DNA of 23,195 nucleotides, taken from contig JALJEE010001653.1 of assembly GCA_023231475.1 (NCBI GenBank), positions 1 through 23,195 on the forward strand. Direction: 5' to 3'. The DNA is from Seison nebaliae. Taxonomy: Eukaryota > Rotifera > Pararotatoria > Seisonacea > Seisonidae. Shown here in pieces: positions 10,698-20,527 of the stretch. The translations under genes and the position numbers were made by a program. Numbering within the stretch: the stretch's first letter is position 1; every line of letters starts with the position of its first letter. Below the pieces are notes generated by a model, which saw only the letters and a list, made by a program, of their open reading frames with translations, ran no database searches and had not been told where the DNA came from.

Positions 10698-10735
10698 CGT
10701 TATTGTTGTTGTTGGTGTTGTTGTTGTTGTTGTTT
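10698..10735. repeat. GTT/AAC microsatellite
   Basis: Near-perfect GTT units with one GGT interruption, about 165-200 bp upstream of the MYPT ATG. AAC/ACA runs also occur inside MYPT exons 3, 4 and 9, so this motif is common in the genome. Confidence 0.8.
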
Positions 10736-11243
10736 GTGAAATAAATGAAGATTGTTTAATGAAGATTGATTTGATATTGAACAGTAGTATAATAAAGATG
10801 AGTGTATATACATAAAGACGGTAGACGTGAAATGGAAAGTTTATTACATCACCTTGCTTTCTAGGGTCAACATGAAAAAGGAAAGAAAACGAACGAAAAT
10901 ATTCAGATTGACTTCAAATGAAAATGACAAAAAAAAAAGAAAATAATAATGAGAACACTTCTAACAAATCATTTAAATTCTCACACACCCATCCCTCCAC
11001 AAAATTTTTTCTTAAATAAAATTGAATCTAAAAAATTCTTTCAATTCCATCCAAATTAGAAAGTTGGTGAATTCAAGCTGAATTTCGGTTAAAACATTTT
11101 TATTCTTCTCATGATCATTCTCATTCTTATTCATCTCATCATAGTCTCTTCCCAACGACACGATCGAGTATACGCAAACATCCATCCATCGATCACCGTA
11201 CACATAGCGGTGTGTTGGTGTGAATGCGTGCTTGTATATGGAG

Positions 11244-11278
11244 CAATTAATTAATTAATTAATTATTTATTTATTTAT
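11244..11278. repeat. TTAA/TTTA tetranucleotide microsatellite
   Basis: About five TTAA units followed by about three TTTA units. No function apparent. Confidence 0.75.
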
Positions 11279-14200
11279 TCAACACTCATTCTCACATATA
11301 GGACGAAGTGATTTCTCTATAAAGTTGAACGTGAATCCCTCTTCGGATTCGTTCGACTTAAACGAACAAGAGGCAATTCTCTCATTTCAAATCTCTCTCT
11401 CTCTTTCCATACCGTCCGCCCATACCATTCTGTTGAGAACGCTGGTAAATGGACGGTTACATTCATTCTTTTCTCTCTGAACAACAACTATCTCTTTACG
11501 AAATTCTCGTGTTGTTTGTCTCTGAAAAGTTTCGTGGTTTATTTCATCTTCTTTCTTTCTCCCGTTAATTCGAAGAAAATAAATGACAAATTATTTCTCA
11601 ACTATTCTCTTCAAAAAAAAAACTTCAACTAATATCAACATTATTATGCTCTCATTGTTGTTGTTGCTGTTGTTGTCGTTGTCGAAGGATTTGAATGAGA
11701 AGAAGTTGAAATTTTCTTTGCAAATTTTATGAAATTTTTCTGATACCAAACGACGTTAATCTCCTCCCCGTCTCTCCCCATGTTCATTAGAAGAGAAGTC
11801 GACGGAGAAGAATAGACGAAGGTATTTTTTTGATTAATTGTAAATTTTGGTTGTTACGAATAGGAAAAAAAGAAAGAAGAGAAATGATGTAAGTACTACA
11901 CATCATTCATTGAGAGGTAAAGAAAAATATTTTCGAAATGATTTGAGGAGATAAGAAGAAATTTTTCTTTAATTTCTTTCGTTCATTTACTCTCATCTTC
12001 TTCAGCGATCATGAAAAATTTCGATGGGAGAATCATGAAAAATATTTAACTAAAACATTTGTAAACTTCTATCCTCTTATCCATTCTCATATTCGTCCTT
12101 TCCTTTTAATTCGTCTCTTAATCAAATCATTTCCTTCCCAACATCTCCGACCACACGACATCCCAAACAAATGGAGAAATTTCAATTCTGATTCAATCAG
12201 ATTGAATCGATCTCCTAATAATTCTCACATGGATTATTCATGTGTTGTGCTCAGAAATGTTTTTCTGATTGAGGCGAACGATGGAGAATGCGAAAAGAAG
12301 AATACAACAGAATTGAAAAATAAGTTTACAAAAATTATTCTTCCTAAATTGAGAAGAATATTTAAATTTCTGTTTCTTTAATAATTTCTAAGAATTCACA
12401 ATAAATCTGCAAATGGCTACCAGAATTATTCGAAATTCCATTTGATTGCAATTCGTAAATTTTTTATAGTTTTCCGGTTCAATTCTAATTCACCTCTCAA
12501 ACTTCTTAATCCACTTTAAAATCTCAAAATTTGAATGTTTTTAAAATTATGAAATTGTTTGCAATTAAGTTGCTATGGTAACGAACAATTCTAACTGATC
12601 GATTGTCCCACTGGGAAGGGGGAAGGAGGTATAGTATGTTGAGATTAAGGTGTTGGAAAAAGGTAGCTGGGAATGATGGACGAAGGGATTTCCATGATGA
12701 TATTTCCCATCCGATTGAGAATGATGTAAATCGATTTTGAAGAAGAGAACGCATGAGTTGAAACAAGAAGAAGAATGCTCAAGAGGAAATAAACTATTCA
12801 TAAGTCTCTTCTTTCACTTTTGAAAGGAATACTTATTATTCTTATTACTCTTGATCTTCTTTATGACGATGATCATTATCTCAATCAGACGATGTGCCGT
12901 AATAGTTACGGATGGAGTGGAATGCTACAAGAGCTGACTATTCAACGAATACTTTCCAACACAGAGCAGCAGCATCTATCGTTCAATTGGAATTGAATTG
13001 ATCGTTCCTCTTCCAACTCCATAAGCAGCAGACTCGAGATACAAATGGCAAACTTCATCAGATTTCCATTCTCTCTTTAACTTCCGATTTAATTTCGTCA
13101 TTTATTTCCATTTATATCTCTCACATCATCCCAATACATGTAGCGACGCACATATCTACAGATCAGTGAGTGAAGACGATGATGGTGAAGGGGGAGAAGA
13201 AAATATGATCAAATCTTCACTATGAGTAAAATTGCTTATCAACTATTTGTTAATGATGAACAAATTTATCATGAAAACTTCTTTGCTTATTCAATAGTTG
13301 AGAGGAATTCTTTTATACGTGCACATATACACACACATACACATACGTCAATGCAAACATCAACAGAACATGATGGCACACATGTAAATTGTATTTCATA
13401 TTTTGCTGATAAGAAATATGTTTAAATTAACGTAATAATTCTAATAAATTTTTCGTCTTCCTCACGTCTATCTAATTGAGTGAAGATGATGGAGAGGAGA
13501 GGAGAATGGGAAGAGAACCGATATCGATCAACGATCAAAAATAAATAAAGAAAGATAAATAATTCAAATTACCTAATTGCTAACGAAATAATAATGATAA
13601 GGTGATTTGTTGTGAGAATTAGAAATATATTTCGTTTATTATCTAATCTGAAAGACCAACGGCAAATGTGTTTACATATTGGTATTAACACCTCTCACCT
13701 CCCAAACTACAGGTATAATTTATGGAGTGGAAAGAATAATTAACAAGACAACATTGTTCATGTGGTGAAATTATTTAATTATTTTCAAATTATCGTCATC
13801 TAACGACTAGTTCTATAGATTGCTTATATCTCTAATTCATCGTTTTCCTCGTTACTCTTTTGACGAATTAGTCCCAAGATGTTTCATTTGCAATTCAACA
13901 AATTGAGTTGTATTCTTAAATCGATCATTCATTCTGAAGAAACTACTCGACAGTTGGGAAGGAATGATAATGTTTCACATCCCAATAATTGCGTAAAACT
14001 ATCTAGCGACGTGCTAGAATGTGTAAATAAGATATTGTGAAAAGTAATCGAATCGTTTAACGAATCTTTCATTCTCATTAGAGAGGATGATTGTTCATTT
14101 AACTTTTATTTAAATATTAAACGAACGGAAGAAGGATTCTTGATGATATGCGTTCCGTCACTCCACACCATCTCCATCTACTTAAGGAATGTGTTGGAAT

Positions 14201-15231
14201 TTGAAATGGAATGAATTAGGAGAAGAACTATCTGTCTTTACCATCCATCGATACATATATCTACATTCGGATAATGATGTAATATACGAACGGTCATATA
14301 AGGACGATCAATCGAATGTTTTTATCATTGTTTAATACACTCGCTAAGTAACTGCACATATTTTACATCCATTCATCCTACATACACACACACACAAGCA
14401 CAATGAAGAAAGGAATGGAAGAATCAACATAAATAGGTCGATTATGAAATTCTCCTTCACATTCCATCGTGCAAGAAAATAATAATATTTTCCAGTATAA
14501 TTACCTCTCTCAAACAATCCTGTGAGAGTGGAGATGAATCAGTTCGGCTAATAATCGAAAGGAGAATCATCGACAAGAACGAAATAAATAGAATTGGGAG
14601 TTAACAACTACCATATTAAAACCATCCATATTCCTACTCTCCGAACGTTTGCACCAAACATACTAGTCAACTAGTCGAAAATCATCTCTAACGACCGTTC
14701 ACACCAATCTTCGTGTCATTATTACAGCTGTTCTCCTTACATCAACAATCATACCAATGTCGTTAGTTGAGGAATGTGGACGGTGTGAAGGTGAAATCGA
14801 CAACGATTCAAAACGATCATCACGAAACAAAAATAATCAACATATACAAAACGAGTATAAATGAACATATTTCGAATGAAACCTAATCAGTCCTATCGGA
14901 GTGATCGATGATAATGATGACAAGTCTATCGTTTTTCTTTCAGTTGAAATTCGAAATGCAAATTTTTCATTCAATTCGAGTTGGTAGAGAAGAAATATAG
15001 TTATCAAATGAAATTGCTAAAACAATTACTTATCTCGCGATTGAGTTAATTCGAATGGTCTCGCAAAAAATATTTATTGGTAAATTCATCAAACAGAACA
15101 ATTATTCTATCGACTGACAATCTTTATCGTCCAACTCAAACAACAAGTGACATATCACAAAAATTCTTCTTTTTCATTGAGATAGAAAGATTGGCTGATA
15201 AGCTAGTGAAGAGCAAGACATAATATTATTC

Positions 15232-15257
15232 CGTCACATGATAATGGATATGTGACG
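15232..15257. repeat. 8-bp inverted repeat CGTCACAT / ATGTGACG
   Basis: Exact arms at 15232-15239 and 15250-15257 with a 10-nt spacer. The right arm continues as TGACGTAT, a CRE-like half site. It lies in the gene-free stretch; its role is unknown. Confidence 0.55.
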
Positions 15258-16063
15258 TATGATCGTTTGACTTGTCTAATTCATATCAGTTTTTCTTTTT
15301 CGGAATTGAAAATTCTCCAACATCTCCCACAATTCCTTCATTTCCACGAAATATTAATAGGTGAAATTTAATATGAACAAATCATTTTCCCTTCATCATT
15401 AGAAAGCAACTTCTTATTGTTCCTCTAGTCGTAGCCATGAACTTGCCATTCATTTCCTAATCATTCCCCGATCTATTCCGAAGGAAACTCATCCTACCTC
15501 ATTAGCACAATGGAAACGAAACATCCCACAAACGATTTAGCACATACACGTACTACAATTGATTGATATGAAATCTTAATCACAACTCCAATTCTCTCTT
15601 GCTAATATCTTTAATGTAAAGTTATGGGGCAACTATCTCTATAACTCTCCGATATATTTGATGTTAATAGATTTCCAGTTATAATTGAAAATTTGGAAAA
15701 CTAATTAACTTTCATTTATTCTCTTATTTATTGTGCAGATAAATATTTATTTTTGATTGTTGGTTTAAAAAACCCATCTAATTTTCACCAATAAAGGATA
15801 ACTTAATTAACTGACAAACTTATTAACCGTCAAAATAATTACATTGGTTATGGTAAACGAATTGGACATTATTTATGATTTTTACATCTCCTCCATCTTC
15901 CCACAATAAACGTCGGAAACAAATCAAAAGTCGAATTAACAATTTAACGAATAAATAACAACGAAAATACTCTCCCCAACAACATTCCCATAATTTCAGA
16001 ATTTTATTAGAATTTTCCGAAAATTTTTTTAATTATACTTATTTCTTTTATAAATATTTAATA

Positions 16064-16069
16064 TTTATT
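16064..16069 (-). terminator. Candidate polyadenylation signal of the repeat-peptide gene
   Basis: AATAAA on the minus strand, 23 nt beyond the stop codon end at 16093. A second AATAAA overlaps the stop codon itself (16093-16088) and is probably too early to be used. Confidence 0.45.
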
Positions 16070-16092
16070 TTCGGTGGAATGAAGTTGTTTAT

Positions 16093-17007
16093 TTAGTTGT
16101 TGTACATGTAATCCATATAGGCCTTGTAGAATTTTGTCCATTCACTTCGTTTCTCCTTTCCCTGAGCTCGTCGTTTAGGTGTATGACTACCATCTTTCAC
16201 GACGATATTAGTATCCCGACGATTAGTCTGTTTGTCTCCATCCATCTCACTTCGACGTTGATGTCGTTTTGACATTGCTCCATTTTGTCCATTTACAATG
16301 ATATTGGTATCAATTCCACGCGTACCGTTTCGTTGATGATCATTTACGATTATGTTGGTGTTACGTCGGTTTTGGCTTTTTTGATGGTTGGCATGACGAC
16401 GATAGAAGTCGCGATAAAAGACAAATTGATCCCAAACTGAACGTTTGTTCAGTTGCTCCTCGCTCAAATCGCTAGAATGGCGACGGAAATCTTTCGGTTT
16501 CTTCATACCATTCATTGGTTTATGTTGACCATGTTGTTGTTCGGCGTTGTCAACAATCAATTGCATTTCATTGATGTCGTCGTCTTGGACCACTTCCAAC
16601 TTCTCATTCTCATCTTGGAATTTTGTCTTTTCCTTATTGTCGGGTGGTGGTGTGGTCGTATGTTTCTCCACATCATTCACGATAATGTTCGTGTTACGAC
16701 GGTGATGTCCAGTCTCTCGAGATGATTTTCCATCATTCACTACAATGTTCGTGTTACGTCGATTCTTTTCCTCATTGACAAGTTGTTTCCTGAATTGGTT
16801 CAAATGAGCTAAAGCTCGACGGAATTTGGTTGATTGTAAAGAATCGACTAATTCTCGTTCAATTTCACGTCGATTTAATTCGTGACCTGAAATTAGATAA
16901 TAAAATTTCTATTTAATTAGTCAAAGAATACCTGATGGTGCAGATTGAACAGCAATCAAGAAAGATAAAATTAATAGAACATTGTACGCTGTCAACGACA
17001 TTGGCAT
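16093..17007 (-). CDS. Secreted multi-copy peptide precursor candidate (NTNIVVND repeats)
   Basis: Two exons, 17007-16932 and 16886-16093, joined in phase across a 45-nt intron (GTATTC to TTTCAG), give 289 residues. Exon 1 is a textbook signal peptide: MPMSLTAYNVLLILSFLIAV, likely cut after QSA (residue 23); the second Met (residue 3) could also start it. The mature part is highly charged, with no membrane span and no Cys. Five copies of an octapeptide occur at residues 70-77, 90-97, 201-208, 218-225 and 250-257: NTNIVVND, NTNIIVND, NTNIIVND, DTNIIVNG, DTNIVVKD. Four follow Arg-Arg directly; copy 4 follows TRGI. Two aromatic modules follow Lys-Arg: SVWDQFVFYRDFY (175-187) and SEWTKFYKAYMDYMYNN (273-289, the C-terminus). 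This layout (signal peptide, repeated short peptides, dibasic sites) is typical of neuropeptide or peptide-hormone precursors. I do not recognise the family. Two copies are followed by Gly, which would permit amidation only if cleaved nearby. An alternative is a structural secreted repeat protein. Confidence 0.85.
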
Positions 17008-17352
17008 AAACTTGAAAATATAAAAAGCGCAAAATCACAAAATTGTAGAATGAAAATTATGAATTAAGTTAAAGTTGATTGAATTGAATTTTCCTTCAAT
17101 TTATATATTCATTTGATCAATAACTAATTCGTTTTATTTTTCGACGGTTGACGATAGTTAATAAACGAAATTAACCGTCAATTTTTCATTTGGTGACGCA
17201 TGGAACTTCTATCATTTTTTATTTCCTTATGTGCTGATTAGAGAAGTATAATCCAAAAATTTTAAAAATCCTTCAAATTTAAATTTTAAGCTTTCATATT
17301 TTGTTCATAAAATTTAAATTTATATTGAAATTTCTTGACATAATATTATATA
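17008..17352. promoter_or_regulatory. Shared divergent promoter region
   Basis: 345 bp separate the ATG of the secreted repeat protein (17007, minus) from that of methylmalonyl-CoA mutase (17353, plus). TATATAAA on the minus strand at 17107-17100 is 93 nt upstream of the repeat-protein ATG and is a plausible TATA box. A TTTTCAAG sequence just before that ATG might serve as a trans-splice acceptor. No clear core element was seen for the mutase. Confidence 0.4.
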
Positions 17353-19956
17353 ATGAGAGTTCAATATTCAATATCTAAGATTTTATGGAGAAGAAATTTC
17401 GTTTGAATTTTTTATTTTTCGAATTCTTCATAATTTAAAAAAAAATTAAATAAGATTCGATATTCTTCCAGTTCATCCAATTCAGAATGGGCAGCATTGG
17501 CAAGTAAACAATTGAAAAATCGATCTGTTGATTCTCTCGATTGGGAGACAGCTGAAGTTGATTGAAAATTCCAAAAAAAAAATATATTTTGCTTTTCAGG
17601 GAATTAAAATAAAACCGATTTATACGAAAAACGATATTGAACATTTATCGAAAAATGATGAATTACCTGGAAAATTTCCATATACTCGTGGACCTTATCC
17701 AACCATGTACACTCAACGTCCATGGACTATACGACAAGTATTTTTCATTTTTTTATTAATTTCTTTTAAACATTTATGAAAAAATTTTCTAATCAGTACG
17801 CCGGTTTTAGTACGGTAGAAGAGAGTAATAAGTTTTATAGAGAGAATTTGAAAGCTGGCCAACAAGGATTGAGTGTGGCATTCGATTTGGCAACACATCG
17901 TGGGTTGAGATTTCTTCGAATTTCTCATTTTATTTTTCCTGCAACTTTTCCAGTTATGATTCCGATCATCCGAGAGTTACTGGTGATGTGGGTATGTCAG
18001 GAGTTGCGATAGATACTGTTGAGGATATGAAAGTTAAAATTTTGAATTTTTGAAATAATTTCGAAATTTTATAGAAATTATTTGATGGAATTCCATTAGA
18101 TCGAATTTCCGTCAGTATGACAATGAACGGTGCAGTTCTTCCAATTCTAGCTATGTTCATTCAAGCAGCTGAAGAGCAAAATGTGCCCAAATCCAAATTA
18201 ACTGGAACGATTCAAAATGATATTTTGAAAGAGTTTATGGTGAGGAATACTTATATTTATCCTCCATCGGAATCGATGAATATCATCGCTGATATTTTCG
18301 CTTATACTGCGAAAGTTTGAAAAATTATTTGGATAATGTGAAATTTTTTTTTTCATAGAATATGCCATCATTTAATTCGATTTCGATTTCTGGTTACCAT
18401 ATTCAAGAAGCTGGTGCGAATAACGTTTACGAATTGGCATATACTTTAGCTAACGGTTTAGAATATTGTCGTGCAGGAATTGCTGCTGGTCTAGATATTG
18501 ATAAATTCGCTCCTCGATTATCATTCTTTTGGGGTATCGGAATGAATTTCTATATGGAAATCGCAAAATTGAGAGCAGCGAGGAAATTGTGGGGAGATTT
18601 GGTGAAGAAGAAATTCCAACCAAAAAATCCCAAGTCACTTTTATTACGATGTCATTGTCAGACGAGTGGTTGGTCATTGACTGCTCAAGATCCACACAAT
18701 AATGTTGTTCGAACAACATTGGAAGCGATGTCGGCTGTGTTTGGTGGAACACAATCACTTCATACGAATTCGTTCGATGAAGCTCTAGCATTACCATCGA
18801 AATTTAGTGCGAGAATTGCGAGAAATACTCAATTGATAATTCAAGAGGAAACAGGAATTTGTAATGTAATCGATCCATGGGCGGGATCATATTTCATGGA
18901 GAGTTTAACGAACGAATTATATGAAAAGACATTGGAAGTGATCGACGATATCGAAAGAATGGGAGGAATGGCGAAAGTGGTGAGTGAAGGATTGCCAAAA
19001 ATGAAAATTGAGGAATGTGCAACAATTCGTCAAGCTAAAATTGATAGTGGGCAAGAAGTGATAGTTGGTGTGAATAAATATGAATTGAATAAGAAAAATG
19101 AGGAAGAACAAACGATCGATGTATTGAATATTGACAATAGTCAAGTGAGAAAACAACAAATCGATAGATTGAATGAAATGAAATCGAAAAGAAACGAAAT
19201 AAAATTGAGAGAATCATTAAAAAATATCGAAAATTTATGTGGAACAAATGGAACAGATATTGGTAGTGGGAAATTATTAGAATTATGTGTCGAAGCAGCA
19301 AAACATCGAGCGACAGTTGGAGAAATTAGTGAAACGATGGGAAAAATTTGGGGTCGTCATGTCTCTCAAACTCAACTAGTAACTGGAGCATATTCAAAAT
19401 CATATTCCTCATCCAATAATCAGGTTATTGATCAATTGAGAGAGAAGAGCCGAGAATTCGAAAAGAATGAAGGAAGACGTCCAAGAATGTTAGTTGCTAA
19501 AATGGGACAGGATGGACATGATAGAGGAGCGAAAATAATTGCATCTGCTTTTTCCGATTTTGGTTTCGATATCGATATCGGACCATTATTCGCTACACCG
19601 GAAGAAGTCGCTAGACAAGCCATCGATTCAGATGTTCATTTAGTTAGTAATTTCTAATCGAAATAAATTTATCATATTTTTGCAGATTGGTATTAGTAGT
19701 TTAGGTGCTGCTCATAGAACATTGGTTCCTGATTTGTTGATGGAATTGGAATCGAATGGACGGAAAGATATCCAAGTTATTGTTGGTGGTGTAATTCCAC
19801 CAAACGATTTTGGAAAATTGAGAGAAATTGGAATTAAATTGATTTTTACTCCAGGTTTCTCTTTTATTTTCAAGAGGAAATTAATTTATAAAAAAAAATT
19901 TAATAGGAACGAAAATTCCGGAAGCAGCATTCGATGTATTTAAATTAATTGAATAA
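17353..19956 (+). CDS. mmcm-1: Methylmalonyl-CoA mutase, mitochondrial
   Basis: Adenosylcobalamin enzyme that converts (R)-methylmalonyl-CoA to succinyl-CoA, the last step of propionate, odd-chain fatty acid and branched amino acid breakdown in the mitochondrial matrix. Nine exons join in phase: 17353-17400, 17455-17556, 17600-17737, 17797-17903, 17954-18032, 18075-18314, 18359-19642, 19686-19854, 19907-19956, giving 738 residues (human 750). Exon 1 with the start of exon 2 is a mitochondrial presequence, [16 protein letters not shown] then IRYSSSSS, basic and free of acidic residues; this fixes the acceptor at 17454. The TIM-barrel domain shows [15 protein letters not shown] [59 protein letters not shown] and [16 protein letters not shown]. 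The cobalamin domain has [10 protein letters not shown] (His about 625, matching human His627), then GISSLGAAH and GGVIPP. It looks complete and functional. It converges on the next gene. Confidence 0.96.
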
Positions 19957-19962
19957 TTTAAA

Positions 19963-20355
19963 TCAATCATTGACTGAATGGATAACTTTAAATAATAAAT
20001 AAGCGAGAATCATTGTAATTAATGTACCGAATATCGCCAGAATGACTATCATCACAATTCGTTGATCTACTTGTTTGAGACGTCCTGAGACCGGTATCAC
20101 GTTCGTTCTTCGATATTCACGTCCTTTATGAAACATTTCCACTTCTTTCTTGGCGATGATGCCAACAGCTAATTCGTCAGTAACATACGGAATAGCTTGA
20201 TCTTCTAAGAGAATTTGATATTCAGTTTTATTCGTCTTATCATAACTCGCTGCGAATTGTTTATTAAATAAAGCATAAGAATTATCTGTATGTTTGTGAA
20301 TCTTTTTGAGATTGGTGAGAGGTAGAATGAGGAGGAATAATTGCCATTTAATCAT
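19963..20355 (-). CDS. Small single-pass membrane protein with signal peptide, family unknown
   Basis: A single exon of 130 residues. Residues 1-14 (MIKWQLFLLILPLT) look like a cleavable signal peptide. Residues about 15-99 are polar and would be luminal or extracellular, with one N-glycosylation sequon (Asn42-Lys-Thr) and no Cys. Residues 100-123 are a strong membrane segment (IVMIVILAIFG onward), followed by a seven-residue tail IHSVND: a type I topology. I recognise no domain. It starts 172 bp after the stop of the PHF24-like gene on the same strand; the gap holds an AATAAA and a pyrimidine-rich acceptor ending at 20374, 18 nt before the ATG, so it may be the downstream gene of an operon. 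Its stop is 6 bp from the mutase stop on the other strand. Confidence 0.75.
   Translation of the reverse strand: MIKWQLFLLILPLTNLKKIHKHTDNSYALFNKQFAASYDKTNKTEYQILLEDQAIPYVTDELAVGIIAKKEVEMFHKGREYRRTNVIPVSGRLKQVDQRIVMIVILAIFGTLITMILAYLLFKVIHSVND
19994..19999 (+). terminator. Candidate polyadenylation signal of methylmalonyl-CoA mutase
   Basis: AATAAA 38 nt beyond the mutase stop codon. It lies inside the coding end of the opposing membrane-protein gene, so the two transcripts would overlap tail to tail. Confidence 0.55.
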
Positions 20356-20373
20356 TAGGGAGAAATTAGTTTC

Positions 20374-20400
20374 CTATCAATAACACAAAAGAGAAAAAAC
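20374..20400 (-). promoter_or_regulatory. Candidate trans-splice (SL2-type) acceptor before the membrane-protein gene
   Basis: On the minus strand TTTTTTCTCTTTTGTGTTATTGATAG, a U-rich tract ending in AG at 20374, 18 nt upstream of the ATG at 20355. No upstream donor is evident nearby. This fits a trans-splice site in a nematode-type operon; in an organism without trans-splicing it would have to be a 5' UTR intron end. Confidence 0.4.
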
Positions 20401-20457
20401 TCAACTTTCTAAACGAATTTTAATAAAATTTCTATTTTCCATTTCCTAATTCAATAA

Positions 20458-20463
20458 TTTATT
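20458..20463 (-). terminator. Candidate polyadenylation signal of the PHF24-like gene
   Basis: AATAAA on the minus strand, 64 nt beyond the PHF24-like stop codon end (20528) and about 80 nt before the acceptor at 20374. The order stop, AATAAA, about 100 nt, U-rich acceptor, ATG is the classic nematode operon junction. Confidence 0.5.
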
Positions 20464-20527
20464 TTGTAACTTTTCTTAGCAAAATTCCTAATAAAAGTAT
20501 TTTTCCTGATTGAAAAACATCTCATTC

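Larger units (their letters stand above)
10534..16092. other. Long intergenic or 5' regulatory stretch without recognised genes
   Basis: About 5.5 kb between the MYPT start codon and the stop of the repeat-peptide gene. Both strands hold only short, compositionally biased frames (for example 13222-13425 plus, 12524-12801 minus) with no domain, no acceptable splice partners and no recognised protein. Contents seen are microsatellites (GTT at about 10698-10735 and 11656-11690; TTAA/TTTA at about 11244-11278; CA-rich at about 13320-13347 and 14383-14396) and several inverted repeats. It may hold 5' untranslated exons and enhancers of the MYPT gene. Confidence 0.6.

Noticed and set aside
12524-12801. 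Two overlapping minus-strand frames of about 80 codons
   Set aside because: Their composition changes along the frame and neither resembles a protein or has splice sites that join to others.
13222-13425. Plus-strand 67-codon frame with His-Thr repeats
   Set aside because: The HTHTHT stretch is translation of a CA microsatellite; no domain, signal peptide or splice context.
16453-16725. Plus-strand 90-codon frame
   Set aside because: Antisense shadow of the secreted repeat protein, which has a signal peptide exon and in-phase splicing.
18450-18797. Minus-strand 115-codon frame
   Set aside because: Antisense shadow of exon 7 of methylmalonyl-CoA mutase.
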